In this document: positions 46,304 through 53,598 of the stretch, in pieces
Position numbering within the stretch: the first letter of the stretch is position 1
Layout: each line of letters opens with the position of its first letter
Source: Spartobacteria bacterium
GTDB taxonomy: Bacteria; Verrucomicrobiota; Verrucomicrobiia; Chthoniobacterales; UBA10450
NCBI GenBank assembly: GCA_021325495.1
Contig: JAJPGZ010000003.1
Location: forward strand, 248,001-312,000
DNA: 64,000 nucleotides
Direction of reading: 5' to 3'
Notes under the pieces: generated by a model
Databases searched by the model: none
What the model saw: the letters and a program-made list of their open reading frames with translations, nothing else
What the model was told of the DNA's origin: nothing
Program-made: the position numbers and the translations under genes

Positions 46304-46980
46304 AGAAACGCATTCTCGTTATCGACGTCGGCGGCTCAAACGTGAAGCTGATGATCTCGAATCGGGTAAAGCGCCGAAAATTTCCGTCGGGTAAAACGTT
46401 GACGCCGGGAAAATTTGTCGATCAAACGAAGAAGCTCGTGCGCGATTGGAAGTTCGATGTCATCGCGATCGGGTTTCCCGCGCCGGTGAAAAACGGACGG
46501 ATCGCGCTCGAGCCGAAACATCTGGGGAAGGGCTGGAGGCGATTTAATTTTCGGCGCGCGTTCGGCAAACCGGTGCGCGTGATGAACGACGCCGCGATGC
46601 AGGCGCTCGGAAGTTATCACGGCAAGCGCATGCTCTTTCTTGGATTCGGAACCGGACTCGGCTCGGCCTTGTTATGGAACCGGACCGTGCTTCAGCTGGA
46701 GCTGGGCGATCTTCCGTACTTCGACGATCAACCGCTCGAAGATTATTTGGGCGACGATGGACGCGACCAGCTCGGCGACAAAAAATGGGAGAGCGAAGTT
46801 TTGCGCATCGTCCCGGAATTAAAAAAAGCATTCATCGCCGATTACGTCGTGCTCGGCGGCGGCAACGCCAAGTGCATCGAGAGACTTCCGCGCGGATTCG
46901 AGCTCGGACACAATCGCAACGCTTACACCGGCGGCGTGCGGCTTTGGCAGGATCGCGGCAACGCCTGGGACATCATTTGA
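46300..46980 (+). CDS. ppgK: ROK-family polyphosphate glucokinase-like
   Basis: 226 aa from GTG 46300. ROK phosphate loop DVGGSNVKLMIS, GFPAPVKNG, catalytic Asp in VRVMNDAAMQALGSY, GFGTGLGSALLW and LGGGNAKC. Polyphosphate glucokinases share this short ROK form; direct coupling to ppk (4-bp overlap) supports use of polyphosphate to phosphorylate glucose. ATP glucokinase or another sugar substrate cannot be excluded. The ROK zinc motif (CxCGxxGC) is absent, as in other PpgK proteins. Confidence 0.82.
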   Translation: MKKRILVIDVGGSNVKLMISNRVKRRKFPSGKTLTPGKFVDQTKKLVRDWKFDVIAIGFPAPVKNGRIALEPKHLGKGWRRFNFRRAFGKPVRVMNDAAMQALGSYHGKRMLFLGFGTGLGSALLWNRTVLQLELGDLPYFDDQPLEDYLGDDGRDQLGDKKWESEVLRIVPELKKAFIADYVVLGGGNAKCIERLPRGFELGHNRNAYTGGVRLWQDRGNAWDII

Positions 46981-46999
46981 AATTTAACGCAAGATCGAC

Positions 47000-47467
47000 A
47001 TGGAACTTTATTTCTTACGTCACGGCGAAGCAGATTGGAAAAATTGGACGAAGCCGGATGACGAACGGCCGCTCACGCCCTTCGGCAAAAAAGAAGTGCG
47101 CGCCGTCGCGAAATTTCTCGATCGCTTGAAAGTGCGACCGGACCTCATCGTCACCAGCTCATTACCGCGCGCGTCGCAGACGGCGGAGATCGCGGCCGAA
47201 GTTTTGCGCGTGAAACTACGAGAGGACGATCTGCTGGCCAAGGGATTCGGCCTCGATGCGCTGCGTACGATTTTGAAACGGCATCGCGCCAAAAAATTGA
47301 TGCTGGTCGGTCACGAACCGGATTTCACGAAAGTGATTCGCGGCCTAACGAACGCACAATTGAAATTGTCGAAGGCCGGCGTGGCGTTGGTCGATGTCGA
47401 TCTTGCCGGGTTTGAGGGAAAGCTGGTCTGGCTTTTCCCGCCGAAGTTTGCGCGCAAAATCAAGTGA
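47000..47467 (+). CDS. sixA: SixA-type phosphohistidine phosphatase
   Basis: 155 aa, histidine-phosphatase fold. Catalytic LRHGEADW at residue 5, SSLPRASQTAEI, and second His in LVGHEPDF. SixA removes phosphate from His-containing phosphotransfer proteins. The family form without a branch domain fits the length. Start ATG overlaps a 10-mer copy (AAGATCGACATG). Confidence 0.88.
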   Translation: MELYFLRHGEADWKNWTKPDDERPLTPFGKKEVRAVAKFLDRLKVRPDLIVTSSLPRASQTAEIAAEVLRVKLREDDLLAKGFGLDALRTILKRHRAKKLMLVGHEPDFTKVIRGLTNAQLKLSKAGVALVDVDLAGFEGKLVWLFPPKFARKIK

Positions 47468-47482
47468 CCCGCCGCCGCGACG

Positions 47483-47500
47483 TTGTCACACAAACGTAAC
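47483..47500 (+). promoter_or_regulatory. Pho-box-like site upstream of arsC
   Basis: TTGTCACACAAACGTAAC: TGTCA and CGTAA 11 bp apart. Sixteen bases are identical to the site before pstC at 38183. It lies about 48 bp before the arsC-like start. Confidence 0.6.
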
Positions 47501-47547
47501 GGGGCTGAAGATTGCCCGAACGCTTCCGCGTTTTAAACTCGCATCTT

Positions 47548-47991
47548 ATGAAACCGAAAGTGCTCTTCATCTGCGTGCACAACAGCGCCCGCAGCCAGAT
47601 GGCTGAAGCGTGGCTCAATCATTTTTGCGGCGACGCGTTTGAAGCGCATAGCGCCGGACTCGAGCCCGGCACACTCAATCCCATCGTTGTCGATGTCATG
47701 GATGAAGCCGGCATCGATATCTCGAACAAAAAAACGCAATCGGTCTTCGACGTTTTCAAATCCGGCCAGCTCTTCACCTATGTCATCACCGTTTGCGATG
47801 AATCGAGTGCACAGAAGTGTCCCATCTTTCCCGGACCGGCCAAGCGATTGCACTGGAGCTTTCCCGACCCATCGCGAGTCAAAGGTTCTCGAGTGGAGCA
47901 GCTCGAACAGGTCCGCGAAATTCGCGACATGGTTCGCGATAAGATCGACAATTGGTGCGCCGAAGTATGTCCGACCGATTGCGTTCGCTAA
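47548..47991 (+). CDS. arsC: low-molecular-weight phosphatase-type arsenate reductase
   Basis: 147 aa from the ATG at 47548. P-loop [15 protein letters not shown]-type active site (here [14 protein letters not shown], Cys-X5-Arg), SAGLEPG, and C-terminal [11 protein letters not shown]. The [11 protein letters not shown] segment supplies resolving cysteines as in thioredoxin-coupled ArsC. Arsenate enters through phosphate transporters, so its place beside a Pho-box-like site in the phosphate locus makes sense. A protein tyrosine phosphatase role is the alternative. Confidence 0.86.
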   Translation: MKPKVLFICVHNSARSQMAEAWLNHFCGDAFEAHSAGLEPGTLNPIVVDVMDEAGIDISNKKTQSVFDVFKSGQLFTYVITVCDESSAQKCPIFPGPAKRLHWSFPDPSRVKGSRVEQLEQVREIRDMVRDKIDNWCAEVCPTDCVR

Positions 47992-48055
47992 ATCCGAGCA
48001 ATGATGATGATTTCCGACGCGAGCGAGCGCAAGATCGACAACGTGAACGTCTGTC

Positions 48056-48811
48056 TCACGCGACGGCTTCCAGTTCGCGCGTGGAAGTGACGAACGGCGG
48101 ATATTTCACCAGCTCGATCGTGCCATCGTAGCGTTCGATCAGCGCGGTGCAGCTTTCGACCCAATCGCCGCAATTATAATAGGCGCACTTATCGAATTGC
48201 CGTTGCGCCGCGTTATGAATGTGGCCGCACAAAACCGCATCCACGGAAAATTTCTCAGCGTAACGCGCAACCGCTTTCTCGAATTCGCCGATGAAATTGA
48301 CCGCGTCTTTCACGCGCTGTTTCGCATATGCGCTGAGCGACCAGTAGCCGAGCCCGAAGTTTCGCCGGACGAAATTGATCGCCGGATTGAGCGAAAGCAG
48401 AAACTGGTAACCAATGTCGCCGACATACGCGAGCCACTTCACGTTTTGCACGACGGTGTCGAGCTCGTGTCCGTGAACCACGAGAATCTTGCGACCGTCG
48501 GCGGTTTTATGGATCGCGTTTTTCTGGATCGAGATGTTGCCGTAAGCGCCGGCGAATGTGCTGACGAACTCATCGTGATTTCCCGGAATGTAAATGACCG
48601 GCACGCCTTTGCGCGCCTTGCGCAAAATTTTTTGGATGACGTCGTTGTGCAGTTGCGGCCAGTAACGCCAGCGCTTGAGCGACCAGATGTCGATCAAATC
48701 GCCGACCACGTAAAGTTTGTCGCAATCGTAATCGCGCAAAAACTGCAGCAGAGAGGCGGCATTGCTCGTGCGCGTGCCGAGGTGAACATCCGAAATCCAG
48801 GCTGCGCGCAC
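48056..48811 (-). CDS. UDP-2,3-diacylglucosamine hydrolase-like phosphoesterase
   Basis: 251 aa from a GTG at 48811, preceded by GAAGG with 6-nt spacing; this gives the usual start VRAAWISDVHLGTRTSNA. The longer frame runs into pstS. Calcineurin-type metal blocks: SDVHLG, VGDLIDIW, IPGNHDEF, VVHGHELD, LCGHIHNA. Resembles LpxH/LpxI-replacing phosphoesterases of lipid A synthesis. It follows pstS on the same strand. Confidence 0.85.
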   Translation of the reverse strand: MRAAWISDVHLGTRTSNAASLLQFLRDYDCDKLYVVGDLIDIWSLKRWRYWPQLHNDVIQKILRKARKGVPVIYIPGNHDEFVSTFAGAYGNISIQKNAIHKTADGRKILVVHGHELDTVVQNVKWLAYVGDIGYQFLLSLNPAINFVRRNFGLGYWSLSAYAKQRVKDAVNFIGEFEKAVARYAEKFSVDAVLCGHIHNAAQRQFDKCAYYNCGDWVESCTALIERYDGTIELVKYPPFVTSTRELEAVA

Positions 48812-48941
48812 CGGCTTGCCTTCACGGTCGCGTTGATTGTCGATCTTCGGCGAAGAATCGAGCGGCAGCTCTTGAAAAAATGGCAGCCCGCCGGTGGTGG
48901 AAGCCGACGGGCCGCCAATGCTTAACCTAACCGCTGCAAAA

Positions 48942-49754
48942 TTATTTGATCGGAACAAAGCCGACTTGGGCGACGATTTTTTGTCCGGCCGGAGCAATAG
49001 TGAAATCGAGAAACTGTTTCGCGAGCCCACTCGGTTCGCCGTTGGTGTAATAGAACGTGGGTCGCCAGTAAGCGTAGGAATGTTGCTGCACGCTTTGCGC
49101 CGATGGGGTGACGCCATCGACCGGCATTGCTTTCACACCGGACGCTTTTACGTACGCCATTCCGACATAGCCGACGCCATTCGGATTTTTTCCGACCTCA
49201 GCCGCAATCTGTTCGTTCCCCGCCATCTTTTGCGAGCTGCCGGCGTAATCACGTTTCTTCATCGCCATCTCTTTGAAATCGGAATACGTGCCCGATGAAG
49301 TGTTGCGGGTGTAGATCGAGATCTTTCCGCCGGAACCGCCGACCGCGCTCCAATCACTTACTTCGCCCGTGAAAATTTGTTCGACCTGCTTTTTCGTCAG
49401 GCCCTTGATCGGGTTCGCGGAATTCACGATCACGGCGATGCCGTCATACGCCACGATGGTCGGCTTCAAATTTTTTCCTTTCCCGGTCGCGGCCGATACT
49501 TCGGCCGGCTTCGCGCGTCGGCTCGACATTCCGATTTCGGCCGTGCCGTCGATAATGGCGGCGATGCCGGTGGTGGAACCTTCCGCGGCGATGTCGAAGG
49601 TGGTGCCGGGATGTTGCGCTTTGAATTGCTCAGCCAATTGCGGCACGAGTTTCGCGCCTAACGTGTCCGAGCCTTTGATGACGAGGCGATCGGCGCGCGC
49701 TTCGAGCGAAGCGAACCCGACCGCGATGAGGATGAGTGCTGATTTTATTTTCAT
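48942..49754 (-). CDS. pstS: phosphate-binding protein PstS
   Basis: 270 aa with a signal peptide (KSALILIAVGFASLEARA). PBP-like phosphate site: KGSDTLGAKLVPQLAEQF, FDIAAEGSTTGIAAIIDG (phosphate loop GSTTG), SSRRAKPAE, SGTYSDFKE. It feeds PstCAB encoded 9 kb away on the other strand. It lies 37 bp after the porin gene, with no separate Pho-like site, so it is probably transcribed with the porin. Confidence 0.93.
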   Translation of the reverse strand: MKIKSALILIAVGFASLEARADRLVIKGSDTLGAKLVPQLAEQFKAQHPGTTFDIAAEGSTTGIAAIIDGTAEIGMSSRRAKPAEVSAATGKGKNLKPTIVAYDGIAVIVNSANPIKGLTKKQVEQIFTGEVSDWSAVGGSGGKISIYTRNTSSGTYSDFKEMAMKKRDYAGSSQKMAGNEQIAAEVGKNPNGVGYVGMAYVKASGVKAMPVDGVTPSAQSVQQHSYAYWRPTFYYTNGEPSGLAKQFLDFTIAPAGQKIVAQVGFVPIK

Positions 49755-49761
49755 GAGCGAT

Positions 49762-49787
49762 TGTCGATCTTCGTAGATGTCGATCTT
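49762..49787 (-). repeat. tandem 10-mer pair between porin and pstS
   Basis: Two TGTCGATCTT copies start 16 bp apart and fill most of the 37-bp gap. Confidence 0.9.
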
Positions 49788-49791
49788 GCGA

Positions 49792-51348
49792 TTAGAATTT
49801 CACGTTCAGGTCGGCTTGAAAAATTTGGTATTCGTCCAGCGGATTGATCCCGATATCGCCGGTGCCGCCTGTGCCTAACGAGCTGTCGCTGCGCCAGCCG
49901 TAACCGTAGGTGATGTTGAACGTGACCGCGTCGCTCAGCATGTAACCGGCCTGCACCGCCACGCCCTCCATGTTCACGCGGCTGTCGAACAAATCGGAAT
50001 CAACCAGGTTCGGGTCGAGCGAGTATTGCTCGGTGTGCTGCCAGAAAACGTTGATCTGCCAATCGCGCTTGGCTTTGAGCTGACCAACACCAACGCCGAT
50101 TTGATAGGCGTAACGCTGATCGCCTTTCCCCGGATGACCCGCGGCCAGTGCGCGATCGTCGCCTTCGAAATTGACTGCGAAATCGCCGAAGATGCGCATC
50201 GGCAGCTCGCCAAGCTTCCAGCCGATTTCCCACGGCATGTCGAATACGAGCAGGCTGTTAATGCCAGTCTGATTCGTCGCGAGCGATCCGCTCGTGCCGC
50301 CGTTGGGCAACGTCTCGGAGCCGCCGACGTAGTGAACATTAAATGTGTCGCCGTTGCCGGTATAATTGTAGAGCGTCGGCGCGATCTGCGCGTAAATGTT
50401 TTTCGGGAACGTGAAACGCGCGCCCACCTGCCACGCGAGCATGAATGCGTCCGTGTTCGGAACAAGCTGCGGATTGCCGGTGTTGGCCGAAGTTGTCGAT
50501 CTTGCGCCTAACGGATTTTCCGGGTTCGAGTCGTCGTAAACGAACTGCGCGAAATTAGCGAAGACGTCGATCTTCAACTTGAACGGTTCGCTCGAGCTCT
50601 GCGCGATCGCGCCGCCTTTGCCACCTTCCTTACTGTAACCGGCCGCCGATTCCGTCGTTCCGCCGCCGAATTCGAAATTAAACGTGTGCTTCCATTGCTC
50701 CGCCAAACCTTCGGGATTGATGTCGCCGTCCCATGTCATCAAAGTTGTGATCAGCGGCTGCGGCATGCGTCCGGCCGTGAGCGTGATGTCATGAAAACCT
50801 TTGTAGCCGAGATAAGCCTGGCCGACGCTGATCCGGTCGCTGTCTTTCGAAAACGGACCGTTCACGCCGCTGTCGTCGCCGAAGGTGACATTGGTCGAGC
50901 GCGGACTCGTGCTCGTCTCCAATCGCACCCCGGCAAACCAATCGTCCGCTAATGTGATGCGCAATCCGAGGCGAAGACGATACCGTTCGCGCTCGCGTTC
51001 CTGCCAGTCGCGATGTCCCGCGACGCCGGCTCCCGGAGCGCCGAGCGGCTGAAGGTCGTCCGTGCGTCCGGCGCGATATTCATAACGCAATCGCGCGTCG
51101 CCGTAGAGCTCGATCTCAGTGATTGGGTTCGATAATTTCCATTTGCCGGCCGACGTAGTCGAAACTTCCTTCGTCAGCTCCGCGCGCACTTCCTCCGCTT
51201 CCTGATCAGTGATCAGCTGCTTTTTGACTAACAAGTCGAGCAACGCGCCCGCGTCTTGCGCGCGCAAGATCGACATGGGCAAGATCGACAATGACGCCAG
51301 CGCAACGATGAATGAAATTCGTCTGTTGAAGTTAAACATGCGCCGCAA
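49792..51348 (-). CDS. putative porin, OprP-like by context
   Basis: 518 aa. Signal peptide (RISFIVALASLSILPMSILRAQ), then a short coiled segment (ALLDLLVKKQLITDQEAEEVRAEL) and a barrel of alternating strands ending in Phe (FQADLNVKF). OprP/OprO-type phosphate porins have this coiled start and length. Phosphate specificity is inferred from the next gene (pstS) and the three half-site Pho box just upstream. A tandem 10-mer pair (51266, 51281) lies within the signal peptide coding region. Confidence 0.8.
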   Translation of the reverse strand: MRRMFNFNRRISFIVALASLSILPMSILRAQDAGALLDLLVKKQLITDQEAEEVRAELTKEVSTTSAGKWKLSNPITEIELYGDARLRYEYRAGRTDDLQPLGAPGAGVAGHRDWQERERERYRLRLGLRITLADDWFAGVRLETSTSPRSTNVTFGDDSGVNGPFSKDSDRISVGQAYLGYKGFHDITLTAGRMPQPLITTLMTWDGDINPEGLAEQWKHTFNFEFGGGTTESAAGYSKEGGKGGAIAQSSSEPFKLKIDVFANFAQFVYDDSNPENPLGARSTTSANTGNPQLVPNTDAFMLAWQVGARFTFPKNIYAQIAPTLYNYTGNGDTFNVHYVGGSETLPNGGTSGSLATNQTGINSLLVFDMPWEIGWKLGELPMRIFGDFAVNFEGDDRALAAGHPGKGDQRYAYQIGVGVGQLKAKRDWQINVFWQHTEQYSLDPNLVDSDLFDSRVNMEGVAVQAGYMLSDAVTFNITYGYGWRSDSSLGTGGTGDIGINPLDEYQIFQADLNVKF

Positions 51349-51363
51349 GCTAGGCGGCGATTG

Positions 51364-51390
51364 TTACGAATAGATGACGGCGACGTGACG
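51364..51390 (-). promoter_or_regulatory. triple-half-site Pho box upstream of porin-pstS
   Basis: On the minus strand, CGTCA, CGTCA and CGTAA start exactly 11 bp apart (51390, 51379, 51368 going down). The site ends 16 bp before the porin ATG. PhoB dimers bind pairs of 11-bp direct repeats. Confidence 0.7.
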
Positions 51391-51407
51391 ATTGAGTGAA
51401 TAAATAT

Positions 51408-53453
51408 TCACACGCTGACTGGTTGCGCCGTTGCCACCGAAACGAACTCACTCTCGTGCAACTCGGCTCGCCTCGTGCCGCGGATGAGTTGATACCATTG
51501 CACCGCGGAGCCGAGCACGATTAACAGCACGAGGATGAGAAACGATGCGGCCACGATCGCGTCGAAGCGCCAAACGTTCGCCTGTCGAATAACATCGGCC
51601 GCTTTTGTCGCGCCGGTAATTGTCGGCGCCCCAGCGATGAGCGCATCCGCCCCGCTTAGAAATCCGAGTCTCGGATCAGGCGAAAAGATTTTCAGGTAAC
51701 CGGCGGAGAAGGTGACCGCGCACATGAACAGCAGCGGGACGAGCGTGATGAAAATGTAGCGCGTCTTTTGCATTTTGATCAGCAATGTAGTGCCGAGACA
51801 AAGCGCGATGACGGAGAGCAATTGATTGGCCAGACCGAATAGCGGCCAAAGTGTATTGATTCCGCCTAACGGATCGACAACTCCCTGATACAGGAACCAG
51901 CCCCACGCGCCGACCAAAAGCACGCTTGCGAAAAAATTCGCAGTCCACGAACGCGTGTTGCCGAATGGCCGCCACAGATTGCCTAACAAATCCTGCAGCA
52001 GAAATCTTCCGACCCGCGTGCCGGCGTCGATCGTCGTCAAAATAAACAGCGCTTCGAACATGATGGCGAAGTGATACCAGAGCGCCATCGCGGTTGGATT
52101 CGACGACAGGCGCGCGAACATGTGCGCCATGCCGACGGCAAATGTGGGTGCGCCGCCCGCGCGATTGAACATCGTCCCCTCGCCCAGATTTTTCGCTAAG
52201 ATCGACATCTGCTCCTCGGTCACTGGGAAACCGGCGGACGAAACTTTCGCCACTACTTCGCTCGGCGTTCCTTTCGCGTTGATCGCGAAGTATTCGCCCG
52301 GTTGCAAAACACACGCCGCGATCAACGCCATCAACGCCACCATCATCTCCGTGATCATCGCGCCGTAGCCGATGTCGCGAATGCGCGATTCGCGCGCCAC
52401 CATTTTCGGCGTCGTGCCGCTGGCGATGAGCGAATGAAATCCTGAGACCGCGCCGCACGCGATCGTGATGCAGACAAATGGAAACACCGGTCCAGCGAAG
52501 ACGAGTCCGCTGCCGTCGATGAATTTCGTTAGGCTCGGCATCAGCATCACCGGATGAATCAGAATCACCGCGACCGCGAGCGCGGCGACGGTTCCGAGTT
52601 TCAAAAACGTGCTCAGATAATCGCGCGGCGTTAACAACATCCACACCGGCAGAATCGACGCGGCCAATCCGTAAATCATGATCGCCCATGCAATCGTTTT
52701 TTGATCCTGGCGAAACCAGGCTTCGATCGCCGGATATTGCGCGAGAAATTGTCCGCCCCAAACCGCGAGCGCCAGCCCGATCATTCCGAAGATCGACATC
52801 GTCATCACCGAAACTTTTCCGCTGCGAAGTCCCGCGCCCATGATGAGCGCGATCGGGATCGTCATCGCAATCGTGAACACGCCCCACGGACTTTTCGCCA
52901 GCGCCTGCACCACCACGAGCGCAAGCACCGCGAGCAAAATGATCATGATTGCGAGCACGCTAATGAGTGCGAGCATGCCGACGCCCGGCCCGATTTCTTC
53001 TTTTGCCATCTGCCCAAGCGTCTTCCCGCCGCGCCTAACGGATGCAAAAAGAATGATCATGTCGTGCACGGCGCCGCCAAGCGTCGCGCCGATCAAGATC
53101 CACAACGTCCCCGGCAGAAATCCAAATTGCGCCGCCAGCACCGGTCCAACCAGCGGCCCCGGTCCCGCGATCGCCGCGAAATGGTGACCGAAAACCATCC
53201 AGCGGTTCGTCGGCACAAAATCTTTGCCGTCATTTTTCACCAGCGCCGGCGTCGCGCGGTCCTCGTTCAGGACCAAAACTTTCGTCGCCAGCCATTTTGA
53301 ATAGAAGCGATAGCTGATCGCGCTCGCGCAAAGTCCGGCGGTGATGATCCAGAGCGCGCTCACTTGTTCGCCGCGCGAAACTGCGAGCACGTAGATCGAA
53401 AACAATCCGAGGATCGACAGTGCAATCCAAAGCAGCTTTTTCGGAAGGCTCAT
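51408..53453 (-). CDS. cstA: carbon starvation protein CstA
   Basis: 681 aa from the ATG at 53453 (SLPKKLLWIALSILGLFSIYVLAVSRG); an ATG at 53474 adds MSILTNA, which is 10-mer sequence. About sixteen membrane helices; family blocks FGHHFAAIAGPGPLVGPVLAAQFG, GAVHDMIILFASVRRGG, ITIACGAVSGFHSLIASGTTPKM and FGLANQLLSVIALCLG. CstA proteins take up peptides or pyruvate. It lies upstream of the porin with a 16-nt inverted repeat (GTGAATA/TATTCAC) across its stop. Confidence 0.94.
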   Translation of the reverse strand: MSLPKKLLWIALSILGLFSIYVLAVSRGEQVSALWIITAGLCASAISYRFYSKWLATKVLVLNEDRATPALVKNDGKDFVPTNRWMVFGHHFAAIAGPGPLVGPVLAAQFGFLPGTLWILIGATLGGAVHDMIILFASVRRGGKTLGQMAKEEIGPGVGMLALISVLAIMIILLAVLALVVVQALAKSPWGVFTIAMTIPIALIMGAGLRSGKVSVMTMSIFGMIGLALAVWGGQFLAQYPAIEAWFRQDQKTIAWAIMIYGLAASILPVWMLLTPRDYLSTFLKLGTVAALAVAVILIHPVMLMPSLTKFIDGSGLVFAGPVFPFVCITIACGAVSGFHSLIASGTTPKMVARESRIRDIGYGAMITEMMVALMALIAACVLQPGEYFAINAKGTPSEVVAKVSSAGFPVTEEQMSILAKNLGEGTMFNRAGGAPTFAVGMAHMFARLSSNPTAMALWYHFAIMFEALFILTTIDAGTRVGRFLLQDLLGNLWRPFGNTRSWTANFFASVLLVGAWGWFLYQGVVDPLGGINTLWPLFGLANQLLSVIALCLGTTLLIKMQKTRYIFITLVPLLFMCAVTFSAGYLKIFSPDPRLGFLSGADALIAGAPTITGATKAADVIRQANVWRFDAIVAASFLILVLLIVLGSAVQWYQLIRGTRRAELHESEFVSVATAQPVSV

Positions 53454-53494
53454 CGCGTTTGTTAAGATCGACAATGCGCGCTGGATTTCAATTT

Positions 53495-53596
53495 CTGGGG
53501 AGCACAGGCCGCCGGCCCGTTGTTTTCGGCGGCTCGCCGAAAAGATTTCGTCGGCCAGTGGCCGACGACCACAGACGGGCCGCCTGTGCTCCCCAG
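53495..53596. repeat. branched inverted-repeat element between valS and cstA
   Basis: Outer arms CTGGGGAGCACAGGC and GCCTGTGCTCCCCAG (15 bp perfect, extended by GGCCCGT/ACGGGCC). Inside are two perfect hairpins: TTTTCGGCG/CGCCGAAAA (53523-53543) and TCGTCGGCC/GGCCGACGA (53549-53569). It reads as a three-way structure of about 100 nt. Confidence 0.8.
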
Positions 53597-53598
53597 AT

